DNA of 64,000 nt from Acinetobacter chengduensis (lineage in GTDB: Bacteria; Pseudomonadota; Gammaproteobacteria; Pseudomonadales; Moraxellaceae), in the NCBI RefSeq assembly GCF_003664645.1, contig NZ_RCHC01000008.1, positions 124,001 to 188,000 on the forward strand, in the 5' to 3' direction. Both the position numbers and the translations under genes were made by a program. This document shows, in pieces, positions 54,522-63,629 of the stretch. The notes under the pieces were generated by a model. That model was not told the origin of the DNA. It worked only from the letters and a program-made list of their open reading frames with translations, and searched no databases. Positions within the stretch are counted from its first letter, which is position 1. The number at the start of each line of letters is the position of its first letter.

Positions 54522-55522
54522 GAACTTGGTTGTTCTGGAAACTCCTGACGTTGCCCACCCTCATAACTGGCAAATCTGACTTGCTCACGTGCGAACACTG
54601 GCGCTGGGCTTGGCCAAGGCCATTCACCAAAATGAGTTGCACGGTAACGGCGAAATGCATCGTCTAACTCTTGATTGGTATTTAATACAAAGGGGCCACG
54701 CATTGCGACGGGCGCACCAATAGGTTCACCTTCAAGCCATAAAATTCGCGCTTCTGTCTCACCTGCTTGGAGTTGAATATCCACATCGGGTCTCAGCTCA
54801 GCCAAATGCTTATGCTGAATGTTGGTTTCTGCTAACTCGAGTGTGTCACCTTGATAAAAATAGGCAAATCGCGTTGCTGTCGCCGTTGTGGCTGGAATGC
54901 TGAGTGTGGCATGGGGAGCTAGAGTGATGAGATAAATATTGACTTTGTTTTCTGGTGTAGCTGCCCATGAATGTGGTGGTCGTGCAATGGCTTGAGTGCC
55001 TTGATATTGCCCTGAAATCACACGAATATCAGCTTCATGACCTTGAGCATCTTTTACATTTACATGCGGGATATGCTCACGCCAAAACATTTTATAGTCC
55101 GCAGGTTGTTGCTTTTGTTCAGGGGATGAATTAAACCAAATTTGAAATAATTCAAAGGGATTTTCACGATCTTCATTGAGTAGCGGAAACATCTCGCAAT
55201 GCTCAACGCCATTGCCGGTACTCAGCCATTGCACATCGCCAGCACCATATCGACCGCCATTCCCCAGCGAATCAAAATGATCCACAATCCCTTGTTCGAC
55301 CAAGGTAATAGTTTCAAAGCCTGTATGGGGATGCTCAGGGAACCCCGGCACAGTCTCACCATAATACATATTAAATTCTTGATGTTGCGCAGGTGTGGCT
55401 GGACCTAAGTTGGCATTGGCTTTGGGAAAGTGATCAATATGATGTGCAGTAAACAGAAACGGATCTTTTAAATCGAGGCGAAAAGTAATGGGAGTAAGGG
55501 CATAAATGACCGCGTCAGACAT
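54518..55522 (-). CDS. Pirin family protein (second)
   Basis: The 334-residue bicupin has FTAHHIDHFPKANANLGPA near the start, HPHTGFETITLVEQGIVDHFDS with metal-site His residues, GAGDVQWLSTGNGVEHCEMFP and a C-terminal cupin with APVAMRGPFVLNTNQELDDAFRRY (quoted in part). It is a different subgroup from the pirin at 12961. It is likely an iron-dependent dioxygenase or redox regulator. Confidence 0.88.
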   Translation of the reverse strand: MSDAVIYALTPITFRLDLKDPFLFTAHHIDHFPKANANLGPATPAQHQEFNMYYGETVPGFPEHPHTGFETITLVEQGIVDHFDSLGNGGRYGAGDVQWLSTGNGVEHCEMFPLLNEDRENPFELFQIWFNSSPEQKQQPADYKMFWREHIPHVNVKDAQGHEADIRVISGQYQGTQAIARPPHSWAATPENKVNIYLITLAPHATLSIPATTATATRFAYFYQGDTLELAETNIQHKHLAELRPDVDIQLQAGETEARILWLEGEPIGAPVAMRGPFVLNTNQELDDAFRRYRATHFGEWPWPSPAPVFAREQVRFASYEGGQRQEFPEQPSS

Positions 55523-55624
55523 GGCTATTTTCTCTCTTTTATTTTTGGCTATTGCTTTAATTTAAGAGTGAATGTAGCGCAAATCTGTAGTGGAACTGTA
55601 TAAATTCAGGTCATTTCAGCCAGA

Positions 55625-56230
55625 TTAAGAAGTACTGTCTGAATTTGGATTTTGATCTTTTGGTTGTTGAATGAGCATAGCCGCTAATTTCAGCATTTCG
55701 CCTTGGATATTACCCATTTGTTGCTCAATCTTTTTAAAGTCAACTTGGCTTAAATCGACTTGGCCATTCAGAAAAGGTGAATTCAGCACTTGTTGATTGG
55801 CGTTCAAAATATTTTGGCGGATATCTGAAATTTCTTGGGATTTAAGTTGAACTTTATTTAATGCCGAATCAAAGGCTTGTAATTGCTGTTGAAGCTGTGT
55901 GGCTGCCTGTTGTAATTGAGCATGATCTTGTAGATCCACCGCTTTTTGTAAGTCGCTTTGAGTTTGTTTTAACTGTTGAGTGTAGTCATTGGTGCTGAGT
56001 TGTAAATCAGTGACATCACGAACAATATAAAATAAATTCCCCTGTTTCAGATCTGAGGGCGTTGCATCTTGCTGCTCAGACATGGGCTGTATTTCATCTG
56101 CAGTATTTACGCTGTCAGTGGTTGCTTCACTTGTCGGTTGATCTCGACCTGCTTGATCACAGCCTAATAAAATCAAACCAGTAGCAAAAATAGTGAAAGG
56201 CAGAACAGCACCCTGAAGAAACTTTTTCAT
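55625..56230 (-). CDS. Helical lipoprotein of unknown function
   Basis: The 201-residue product has a lipoprotein signal (ILLGC, Cys about 24, then DQAGRDQP) and a mature part rich in Gln and Asp with long amphipathic helices (LQQAATQLQQQLQAFDSALN). It looks like a periplasmic coiled-coil protein. No recognised catalytic motif. It is preceded by 148 bp of intergenic DNA from the RcnB-like gene. Confidence 0.7.
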   Translation of the reverse strand: MKKFLQGAVLPFTIFATGLILLGCDQAGRDQPTSEATTDSVNTADEIQPMSEQQDATPSDLKQGNLFYIVRDVTDLQLSTNDYTQQLKQTQSDLQKAVDLQDHAQLQQAATQLQQQLQAFDSALNKVQLKSQEISDIRQNILNANQQVLNSPFLNGQVDLSQVDFKKIEQQMGNIQGEMLKLAAMLIQQPKDQNPNSDSTS

Positions 56231-56338
56231 TACAGCTAAATCTATCTATTTATATAATTTCTAATATGCAGGCAAAATGTGTAAACAAAATAGAGAGACA
56301 CAAAGTCATAACAAAAAAGTGATGATTATGAATAAATG

Positions 56339-56359
56339 AAAAGAGCGCCGAAGCGCTCT
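56339..56359 (-). terminator. Terminator after the RcnB-like gene
   Basis: AGAGCGC and GCGCTCT pair around CGAA (UUCG on the minus strand) and continue into TTTTC. It is about 20 bp after the stop of the minus-strand gene. Confidence 0.82.
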
Positions 56360-56377
56360 AGTCTGATGGGCTAGTGA

Positions 56378-56764
56378 TTAGCCAGCAATGATTTTAATAA
56401 TGCTATGGTTGGTGATGTTAGTTAATACATAATCGCCATTCACTTTAATCCATTGCTGGTTTTTAGCTGGTTTGCTTAATTTTTTGTATTTGCTGTGATC
56501 AACTTTGTAGCTGTTGCCACGGTATTGGCTCGGTACTTTTTGTCCTGCGCGCCAGTCATGAGCAGGTTTTACTGATTTTTTATGTTGCTGCGCTTGAGGC
56601 TTAGCTGGGGTTTTATCTTTTTGCACTTGGTGCTGTGCAGGGGCTTTTTGATTGTGTGTCGCCTGCGGTTGATGATTTTGATTATCTTGAGGTGCAGCCA
56701 TTGCAGGTGCAGCAACTAAAGCTGTTGAAATTGACAGAACAATTGCTTTCATTAATGTATTCAT
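56378..56764 (-). CDS. RcnB-like periplasmic protein
   Basis: The 128-residue protein has a signal peptide (cleaved near PAMAAPQ) and a Gln/His-rich linker (QNHQPQATHNQK) before a domain with DWRAGQKVPSQYRGN, VDHSKYKKL, NQQWIKVNGDYVLTNITN, which is the RcnB/DUF2880 signature. RcnB proteins help nickel and cobalt homeostasis in the periplasm in E. coli. A polar low-complexity region is usual. A terminator follows. Confidence 0.82.
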   Translation of the reverse strand: MNTLMKAIVLSISTALVAAPAMAAPQDNQNHQPQATHNQKAPAQHQVQKDKTPAKPQAQQHKKSVKPAHDWRAGQKVPSQYRGNSYKVDHSKYKKLSKPAKNQQWIKVNGDYVLTNITNHSIIKIIAG

Positions 56765-56935
56765 AAGTTCACCTGTTATTTGCTACATCTGTTTTGAATA
56801 AGTTCAGCATATAATTGATTCACAGATAAAAATTGAATGTATTGTTGAAAAATTATTAAAATTAAGAATAAATTGTGGATATTCTCTTATTTTGATAAAA
56901 ATAAATATTAAATTTTGGATTTTTTTGAAATTAAA

Positions 56936-56979
56936 CCTTATTAAAGTCCTAAGGTGATAACTTTAATAAGGCATTTTTT
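56936..56979. terminator. Terminator between the peroxidase and RcnB-like genes
   Basis: CCTTATTAAAGT and ACTTTAATAAGG form a perfect 12-bp stem around CCTAAGGTGATA. T-runs follow on the plus strand and a weaker U-rich stretch on the minus strand, where it would end the glutathione peroxidase transcript. Confidence 0.7.
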
Positions 56980-56996
56980 GTTGACTAGATGTGTAT

Positions 56997-57539
56997 TTAT
57001 TTTGCTAATTCAGCATTAATTGCATCCACAATACGTGGGTCATCTGCAGTAATATCTGGTGCAAAACGAGCTACAACTTCGCCTTGTTTATTCACTAGGA
57101 ATTTTTCAAAGTTCCAAAGAACCTCAGGTGGCTCATTTGGTGTCAGGCCATAATCGACTAAATCTTTCCACCATGGACCTTCACCAATACGGGTTGGAAC
57201 AGCTTGGGTCAGAGTTTGGTACAGTGGGTGTTTATCTGCACCAGCCACCGAAATTTTAGAGAATAATGGGAAATCTACTTGATAATTCAATGAGCAGAAC
57301 TGCTGAATTTCATCATCTGTGCCTGGTTCTTGTTCTAAAAAATTATTTGCTGGGAAGCCTAAAATTTCTAAACCTTCAGCTTTTTTTGCAGCATAAAGTT
57401 TTTCTAAGCCTTCATATTGCGGTGTTAAACCACATTTTGAAGCCACATTAACCAACAGTAAAACTTTGCCAGCATATTGATTTAATGTAGTTTCTTGTCC
57501 ATCAATACGCTTGACTGAAATATCATATACAGAAGCCAT
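56997..57539 (-). CDS. Glutathione peroxidase
   Basis: The 180-residue protein has the Cys-containing active site NVASKCGLTPQYEGLEKLY, the LGFPANNFLEQEPG motif with Gln, and WNFEKFLVNKQGEVV with catalytic Trp and Asn. It is the Cys version of the GPx fold (BtuE-like) and reduces peroxides, likely with thioredoxin as electron donor. It is cytosolic, without a signal peptide. It stands alone. Confidence 0.93.
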   Translation of the reverse strand: MASVYDISVKRIDGQETTLNQYAGKVLLLVNVASKCGLTPQYEGLEKLYAAKKAEGLEILGFPANNFLEQEPGTDDEIQQFCSLNYQVDFPLFSKISVAGADKHPLYQTLTQAVPTRIGEGPWWKDLVDYGLTPNEPPEVLWNFEKFLVNKQGEVVARFAPDITADDPRIVDAINAELAK

Positions 57540-57786
57540 GTAAATTTCCTATCTACTTATAAATGTATCCTCAATGTTTTAGCGGTAAAACGGCTATGGG
57601 GCAAGAGTTGTCGCGCTGGCTTTACTACTTATTTGTGGTTTTCTTTGTATAAATTCAGCATAAGTAATTCAAAAGATCAGCATCGACGAAAAATGATTTC
57701 ATCAATGTATATTTTAGAAAAAATGTTAAAGATCAATTTAACATTTTTATTTGGCTGGCCACATGTTGGACGCTAAGACTACTTTT

Positions 57787-58551
57787 TTAATCTCGTAACT
57801 GTGTGGGTGTTTTTCCTGTATAGCGTTTAAAAAATTCAATAAAACTGGAACTATGCTGATAACCCAGCGCAAAGCTTAATGCTTTAATCGAGATGCCCTG
57901 TTTGAGCTGTTGAATAGCATATAAAATTTTGGCGCGATTTCGCCATTCACTCAGTCCCATGTGTAATTCACTTTGGCTTAGGCGCAGTATGTGTCGTTCG
58001 CTTAAATGTGTGGAGACTAAACATTGTTGCAGGCTCAATTGAAAATATTCAGGGGCGCGTAGCTGTTGTAACAGCGGTTGCAAAATAGGGTGATGGCTCT
58101 GTGGTAAATAGTGCTGATGTTTGGGGGCGGATTGGAGCTGATCATAGATCACCCAAAGCAAATGGCGATATGTGGCTAAGTTAGCATGGTCTTTTGTAGC
58201 TAAGGTTTCTTCGACTAATGCTCTAAAAAAAGGACTCACATGAAGTATTTCAGTTTGACTAGGCATCTGCTTGCTAAGAGCAGGGGCCAATCGAATGGCA
58301 ACATAATGAATAGGTTGGTCATCTATTGCATGTGAGTTGTGTTCTGTAAATGGTGGAATCCACAAGCCATAGCTTGGGGGTGCAAGATGTAATTGTCCTT
58401 CCACTTCATATTCAAATAGTCCATTTAAGCAAAAGTTAAAATCCCCCCATAAACAACTATGTGAATAGACCTGATCACTTGGGCTGTAGCAAGCCGTAAA
58501 GATTTCAATGGCTTGTTCAATGCATTGGGATGGTTCTACTAAATTTGGCAT
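57787..58551 (-). CDS. AraC family transcriptional regulator
   Basis: From ATG 58551 the product has 254 residues. An N-terminal cupin-like sensory domain (FNFCLNGLFEYEVEGQLHLA) is followed by a C-terminal AraC DNA-binding domain (KQGISIKALSFALGYQHSSSFIEFFKRYTGKTPTQLRD, quoted in part: LSFALGYQHSSSFIEFFKRY). The frame can be read from TTG 58581. It is divergent from the DMT-type exporter gene, 110 bp apart, and probably controls it. Confidence 0.88.
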   Translation of the reverse strand: MPNLVEPSQCIEQAIEIFTACYSPSDQVYSHSCLWGDFNFCLNGLFEYEVEGQLHLAPPSYGLWIPPFTEHNSHAIDDQPIHYVAIRLAPALSKQMPSQTEILHVSPFFRALVEETLATKDHANLATYRHLLWVIYDQLQSAPKHQHYLPQSHHPILQPLLQQLRAPEYFQLSLQQCLVSTHLSERHILRLSQSELHMGLSEWRNRAKILYAIQQLKQGISIKALSFALGYQHSSSFIEFFKRYTGKTPTQLRD

Positions 58552-58661
58552 GTCAGTCTTCAAACCATGTCGGGAGTCCAATATGAATGTCTGAAATAAG
58601 ATATTTAAATTAAAACAGACAATGTACAGAATATAGACTTTATTTAACTAGAGATAGCATC

Positions 58662-59558
58662 ATGCAAATGGGTAGCACACGGTTTGCGTTTATTTTGCCT
58701 GTGATTGCGGTGTTGATCTGGTCGCTCAACATTGTCGTTACCCGCTATGTGGTTGATTTTATTTCTCCCTTAAGCATTAGTTTTTATCGATGGTTGTTGG
58801 CATTTATTGTGTTAACGCCTTTTATGGTTGTGCCGGTTTGGCGCCATCGAACTCAGCTTTTGCAACTTTGGCCAAAGTTGGCATTGCTATCGGCCTTTGG
58901 CATGGTGCTGTATCAAGGCTTAGCATACACCGCAGCACATTATACAACGGCCACCAATATGGGGCTGATCAATGCATTTACGCCTGTATTTACCATTGTC
59001 ATTGCTATCTTTATTTTAAAAGAATTTCCTAGCCCATTAACTATAATGGGCTGTGGTATTTCATTTGCTGGTTTAGTGTTGGTCATTACTCAGGGACAAT
59101 TTGCCCGCTTAATTGATTTTGGTCAGTATTCTGGTGATTTGTTAATGGTATTGGCTGTATTTCTATATGCTTTTTATGGGGTATTCCTCAAAAAATGGCA
59201 AATTTCACTTCCTGTGATGGTGAGTTTATACATTCAAATCCTTTTTGCGTTGTTTTATCACCTGCCTTTTGTATATTGGCAAGGCTTAGACGCGCTAAAT
59301 GCAGACAATATAGGTTCAGTATTATATGCGGGTATTTTCCCTTCCATTTTTGCTACGTTGTTTTGGATGATGGCGGTGCAACGCTTAGGGCCAAATAGTA
59401 CCAGTATCTTTATGAACTTCATGCCGATCTTTACAGCCGTGATCGCCTATTTTTGGTTGGCAGAACAATGGGGCATATACCATACAGTGGGTACAGTGTT
59501 GACCATTTTTGGGGTGTTGTTAGCACAAAATAACCGCTTTTGGCAAAAAGAAGCTTAG
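58662..59558 (+). CDS. EamA/DMT family transporter
   Basis: The 298-residue protein has ten predicted membrane segments in two EamA repeats. The first begins FILPVIAVLIWSLNIVVTRYVVD, and the second has VFLYAFYGVFLKKWQ. FTPVFTIVIAIFILKEFPSP and MPIFTAVIAYFWLAEQWG are the repeat ends. It exports a small metabolite or drug. Divergent AraC-type regulator upstream. Confidence 0.9.
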   Translation: MQMGSTRFAFILPVIAVLIWSLNIVVTRYVVDFISPLSISFYRWLLAFIVLTPFMVVPVWRHRTQLLQLWPKLALLSAFGMVLYQGLAYTAAHYTTATNMGLINAFTPVFTIVIAIFILKEFPSPLTIMGCGISFAGLVLVITQGQFARLIDFGQYSGDLLMVLAVFLYAFYGVFLKKWQISLPVMVSLYIQILFALFYHLPFVYWQGLDALNADNIGSVLYAGIFPSIFATLFWMMAVQRLGPNSTSIFMNFMPIFTAVIAYFWLAEQWGIYHTVGTVLTIFGVLLAQNNRFWQKEA

Positions 59559-59875
59559 TTTTTTCTAAAGCCAATAATATTGTTATGATTAAAAAATAAT
59601 CAAATAAACTATTTTCTTTGATTGGATAATGCGCTTATATATGTAAAATTAAGTGCAAAATGTGATTAAATTGGTGAATATTTTAATTAAAACATAATCA
59701 AAAATAGTAAGATAGTTTTACTAATACTATGTTTTTTATTAACTAATCATACTAAAAATGTTTTAATTAATAGAAAAAACCTATTTGTTTGTGTGTGGTG
59801 ATTGCGACATAATGCATCCATAGAAAGACATCAAACATTGAATTGATGAATTTCCCAAAGATTTTTGAACCCTCT

Positions 59876-59900
59876 GGATGTGGTTTACACATCCTTTTTT
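59876..59900 (+). terminator. First of two tandem terminators
   Basis: GGATGTG and CACATCC pair around GTTTA and are followed by six T. Confidence 0.8.
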
Positions 59901-59902
59901 AT

Positions 59903-59936
59903 GCTCAGTCATCCCTATATGACTGAGCTTTTTTTT
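59903..59936 (+). terminator. Second of two tandem terminators
   Basis: GCTCAGTCAT and ATGACTGAGC pair around CCCTAT and are followed by eight T, a very strong intrinsic terminator. Confidence 0.9.
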
Positions 59937-59974
59937 GTCTCAAATTTACTGCATTTCTGCAGTAGCATTGAATA

Positions 59975-60544
59975 TTATGCGCGGATGATTTCACCAGTTT
60001 CCGCATCAATAATTTTACTCGGCTCACGACTTAAGCCTAAATCACCATTCAAATAATTCGGTGATTGCTGGAAATAAGCAGTTGCTTCTTGCAATGAGCG
60101 AGCAGGGCTTAAACCCGCGGGATTGGCACTTGTTGAAACAATAAAGCCATTAAATGCATTGCATAGCGCAACGCATAGAGGGTGAGTTGTTACACGGACT
60201 GCAACTTTGGGATGGTCGCCTTTAATCCATTGTGGAATATGTTCACCTGCAGGGAGTAGCCACGTGGTGGCACGCTCAGTAGGTGCACGATTACTCCACG
60301 AATCAATCACTTGTGCGCGCATTTCAGGAGAGAGAGTTTCTAATAAATGCGCGATTTGATTGACACTAGATGCCAGTAAAATGACACCTTTTTCAATTGG
60401 GCGTTGTTTTAAGCGTAAAATTTCATGAAATGCTGCTTCATTAAAAGGGTCGCAACCTAGACCCCAAACAGCCTCTGTGGGATATGCCAGAACGAGTCCT
60501 TGTTTAAGACATGACGCTGCTTCGGCAACAGAGGTAGTAATCAT
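59975..60544 (-). CDS. tsaC: L-threonylcarbamoyladenylate synthase TsaC (YrdC/Sua5 family)
   Basis: The 189-residue protein has the Sua5/YciO/YrdC fold: LAYPTEAVWGLGCDPFNEAA at the start, KQRPIEKGVILLAS with basic RNA/ATP-binding residues, TWLLPAG, VAVRVTTHPLC and VSTSANPAGLSPAR. It makes threonylcarbamoyl-AMP for the t6A37 modification of tRNAs. It lies 42 bp downstream of dprA, as in many gammaproteobacteria, and is likely co-transcribed. Confidence 0.94.
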   Translation of the reverse strand: MITTSVAEAASCLKQGLVLAYPTEAVWGLGCDPFNEAAFHEILRLKQRPIEKGVILLASSVNQIAHLLETLSPEMRAQVIDSWSNRAPTERATTWLLPAGEHIPQWIKGDHPKVAVRVTTHPLCVALCNAFNGFIVSTSANPAGLSPARSLQEATAYFQQSPNYLNGDLGLSREPSKIIDAETGEIIRA

Positions 60545-60586
60545 TTGATAAACACCTTTTTAACATGCAAAAGACTATTGTGAACC

Positions 60587-61717
60587 TTATTTGCCAGAAC
60601 GACAACGTAGATAGCGCCCAGCTTGCTGTAAAGCAAAGCCTTGCAGTTCGAGCTCCATCAGTTGTGCTGTGAGCGTAGCGGTATCTTGTTTGAGTATGAT
60701 TGCCAATTGGTCAAGGTCTTGACCCACCCAATCGAGTTGATTGTAAATAGGGAGCAAATGTTCAGGAATACAAGGGGGCTGAGTATGTTGTTGTGCGACC
60801 AATTGATGATGTTGCCATTGCGTAGGCAGGGCGAGGTCCTCAATCACTTGTTGCGGATGGTCCACTAAAATAGCGCCTTCTCGAATCAATTGGTGGCAAC
60901 CTTGATGGAATTCACTATAAATATGACCAGGAATAGCAAACACCAGCTTACCTTGTTCAGCTGCCAGTTTTGCAGTAATTAAAGATCCACTTTGCTGAGC
61001 CGCTTCTGCCACAATCACGCCTAAACTGAGTGCACTGACAATACGGTTTCGCCGTGGGAAATGATGCTGTAGTGGTGGTGTTTGCGGTAAAAACTCTGTA
61101 ATCACCGCACCACCGTGTTGAATAATGTCTTGCTTTAAGCTTTGGTGTGAAGTTGGATAGGTTTGATCCAGACCTGTGCCCATAACGGCAATGGTACGTT
61201 GATGTTGTAATCCACCTCGGTGCGCGGCCTCATCAATACCTTGTGCTAAACCACTATTAATAAAGAAACCTTGTTCACTTAAAAAAAATGCAAAATCATA
61301 GGCAACTTGTCGGCCGTGTGGACTGGGTTTGCGACTACCGACGATGGCCACTTGGGGCTGTAATAGCGCTTGCGGATTCCCCTGCCCAAAAAGAATAGGT
61401 GGTTTATCGTTATAAGGTAAAAGTTGCTGTGGATAATGTAGATCATCTATGCAAATTACAAAATCGCTATGCTGTTGAATCTGGGTGAGGCAATGCTGAA
61501 ATTTTTGCTGGCCTTCTGTTTGATAAAATTCTTTGAGCCGTTGAATATGATTTTTATGTAAGCCTAAGCGTTGCCATGTTGGCACTTCTGACGCTTGGAA
61601 AGCATGACTGAGTGTAGGATAGTTCTCATGAATTTTATAGAAACTGGACAATGAATGCTGAACCAAATACCACAATGTAATTATATCAATTTGCGCTTGT
61701 GATAGCGGATTCAGCAT
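60587..61717 (-). CDS. dprA: DNA-processing protein DprA
   Basis: The 376-residue protein has the Rossmann-fold core VAIVGSRKPSPHGRQVAYDF, SGLAQGIDEAAHRGGL, IAVMGTGLDQTYP, FPRRNRIVSALSLGVIVAEA and SGSLITAKLAAEQGK, and a C-terminal winged helix. DprA loads RecA on incoming single-stranded DNA during natural transformation. N-terminal SAM-like domain present. It is between a LysM-type gene and tsaC on the same strand. Confidence 0.95.
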   Translation of the reverse strand: MLNPLSQAQIDIITLWYLVQHSLSSFYKIHENYPTLSHAFQASEVPTWQRLGLHKNHIQRLKEFYQTEGQQKFQHCLTQIQQHSDFVICIDDLHYPQQLLPYNDKPPILFGQGNPQALLQPQVAIVGSRKPSPHGRQVAYDFAFFLSEQGFFINSGLAQGIDEAAHRGGLQHQRTIAVMGTGLDQTYPTSHQSLKQDIIQHGGAVITEFLPQTPPLQHHFPRRNRIVSALSLGVIVAEAAQQSGSLITAKLAAEQGKLVFAIPGHIYSEFHQGCHQLIREGAILVDHPQQVIEDLALPTQWQHHQLVAQQHTQPPCIPEHLLPIYNQLDWVGQDLDQLAIILKQDTATLTAQLMELELQGFALQQAGRYLRCRSGK

Positions 61718-61735
61718 AGTGTGTCCTAGTGTGGA

Positions 61736-62890
61736 TTAATCATCCATCAAAGGCGGTTGGATGCTTGCGCCAACTTTAATTGGCAGTTCGCTTTCTAATA
61801 CGTAGGCATAACTTAAGTTATCAAATGTTTTGAATACCATGATTTGTCCAACGCGTTGATCTGGTAGTTGAATACGTTCACGTGTTTTAGGGTCGTTTAC
61901 GATGTCACCTTTGTCGTCTACACTAAAGACATAACCTGGTTGTACGCCTTGGGAAGAACCACGATCAATGGTTACCACGCTATGAATCGCCGCAGTGCCA
62001 ATGGAACCGAGTACACGGACTACTGAACCACCTGAAGTCACATTATTTGCATGTGTAGGATAGAACACAGTAGGCAACATTGGATCATATTCAGGTAGTA
62101 CACGGTCACCACGACGAACTTCTCCAGTAAAAGTATCTGTTAGTTCTAGCGTAGTGATATCATTTTCACCGCGAACAGCAATGCCTGAAGCAACTTGATT
62201 GATTTCTAGGCCAGCTGTATATTTTTTACCTTGGTCATCTGTTAGAACGTATGGTTGACCTTCACGATATACCGCATAGCGTTGACCTACTTCTAAACCC
62301 TGACCGCGTGCATAAACCGTTTGGCCAGCGGCAGCAAGTACGCGATGATCTGCTGCACCTACGATATAAGGTGTCTGTTCGAGTGATTCAGGATTAATGA
62401 TACTACTACGCTCTAACCATTGTTTAATATATTCTAATGGAATGACAGGAATAGCATTACTTAAAGATTCAACACGAACCTGAGGTTGTAGCTTTGTACC
62501 ACCTGTATAACGGCGGATAATGCCTTCACAACCATCACCTTCATCTTTACCAATAATTGGCTTGCCATTATAGGTACACATCAGTAAGCGGTCGCCTGGG
62601 AAAATCCAGTGTGGGTTTTTAACATGCTTGTTACTTGCCCAAATTTCAGGCCAACGTACTGGATTTTTTAAGAATTTTTTTGAGATATCCCAAAGCGTAT
62701 CGCCTTTTTTCACCACATACACATGTGGGGCGCTAGCTTTTAAAGAGGGTGGATTAATATTTCGAGCAGGCGCTGCTTCGGCAGTACTGATTACGCCCAA
62801 ACCTACACTCGCACAGATTGCGAGAGTCAGCATCTGTTTTTTAAACCCCAAGGCACTAAAAAGTGGCATGCCTTTCAAAACCTTTTTCAT
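61736..62890 (-). CDS. LysM domain protein
   Basis: From ATG 62890 the product has 384 residues, with a signal peptide (cleaved near AEAAP) and a LysM motif (VYVVKKGDTLWDISKKFLKN, then PEIWASNKHVKNPHWIFPGD). The remainder is a beta-rich domain with RVESLSNAIPVIPLEYIKQWL and two repeats of the type GDRVLPEYDP. It binds peptidoglycan in the periplasm; it is the usual neighbour of dprA and def in gammaproteobacteria. The frame starts one codon pair earlier at 62896, but AGGA is better spaced for 62890. Confidence 0.9.
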   Translation of the reverse strand: MKKVLKGMPLFSALGFKKQMLTLAICASVGLGVISTAEAAPARNINPPSLKASAPHVYVVKKGDTLWDISKKFLKNPVRWPEIWASNKHVKNPHWIFPGDRLLMCTYNGKPIIGKDEGDGCEGIIRRYTGGTKLQPQVRVESLSNAIPVIPLEYIKQWLERSSIINPESLEQTPYIVGAADHRVLAAAGQTVYARGQGLEVGQRYAVYREGQPYVLTDDQGKKYTAGLEINQVASGIAVRGENDITTLELTDTFTGEVRRGDRVLPEYDPMLPTVFYPTHANNVTSGGSVVRVLGSIGTAAIHSVVTIDRGSSQGVQPGYVFSVDDKGDIVNDPKTRERIQLPDQRVGQIMVFKTFDNLSYAYVLESELPIKVGASIQPPLMDD

Positions 62891-63009
62891 TATCATAATT
62901 CCTAAAATTATGTATGTAGTTGCGTTATAATAACGATCTTACACACATTTTTTTGATGAAGCATTCCTTCATTTGGTTTTTTGATCAGTGGCATAATTGA
63001 GGACGCAGT

Positions 63010-63540
63010 ATGGCCTTATTACCTATTTTAAGTTTCCCGGACCCCCGTCTTCGTACCATTGCAAAACCTGTAGAAGAGGTGACTGATACGATTCGTCAGC
63101 TCGCTGCAGATATGTTTGAAACCATGTATGAAGCGCCTGGCATCGGTTTAGCTGCGACACAAGTCGATCAGCATATTCAGTTGATCGTAATGGATCTATC
63201 TGAAGATAAAGATCAACCCATGGTGTTCATTAACCCCAAAATCACACCATTAACTGAAGAAACGCAGCCTTATGAAGAAGGCTGTCTGTCAGTGCCTCAA
63301 ATATACGATAAAGTTGAGCGTCCGTCACGCGTAAAAATTGATGCAATTAACCTTGAAGGTCAAGCATTTGAAATAGAAGCTGATGGACTTCTCGCTGTTT
63401 GTATTCAGCATGAAATGGATCACTTAAATGGCAAGCTCTTTGTCGATCATTTATCGCCATTAAAGCGCCAACGCGCACGTGAAAAAGTGGAAAAACTGAT
63501 GCGTCAGCGCAATCGTGAAAAACAGCCTGTGAAGCGTTAA
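63010..63540 (+). CDS. def: Peptide deformylase
   Basis: The 176-residue enzyme has all three family motifs: [10 protein letters not shown] (motif 1), EGCLSVP (motif 2, with the metal Cys) and [12 protein letters not shown] (motif 3, HEXXH-type with two His and Glu). It removes the formyl group from nascent proteins. Divergent from the LysM-type gene. A UUCG-loop terminator follows. Confidence 0.97.
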   Translation: MALLPILSFPDPRLRTIAKPVEEVTDTIRQLAADMFETMYEAPGIGLAATQVDQHIQLIVMDLSEDKDQPMVFINPKITPLTEETQPYEEGCLSVPQIYDKVERPSRVKIDAINLEGQAFEIEADGLLAVCIQHEMDHLNGKLFVDHLSPLKRQRAREKVEKLMRQRNREKQPVKR

Positions 63541-63566
63541 TTAGCTTTGATGGTTAAAGAGTGATA

Positions 63567-63596
63567 AACAAAACCCAATTTCGATTGGGTTTTGTT
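63567..63596 (+). terminator. Terminator after def
   Basis: AACAAAACCCAAT and ATTGGGTTTTGTT pair perfectly around TTCG, followed by ATAC; the internal A and T runs allow both directions. Confidence 0.85.
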
Positions 63597-63629
63597 ATAC
63601 TTAGAATCGACAAATTTTAGGGTTTGCCA

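Larger units (their letters stand above)
59785..59936 (+). ncRNA. Candidate small RNA with its own promoter and two terminators
   Basis: No reading frame is convincing in 59559-59974. TTGTTT (59785-59790) and CATAAT (59808-59813) are 17 bp apart, a fair sigma70 match. About 60-80 bp downstream come two hairpins with T-runs, GGATGTG/CACATCC (59876-59900) and GCTCAGTCAT/ATGACTGAGC (59903-59936). A transcript of roughly 115 nt from near 59820 would end there. The terminators face the plus strand and have no gene upstream except the EamA gene, which ends 317 bp away. A leader or orphan terminator pair is an alternative. Confidence 0.5.
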
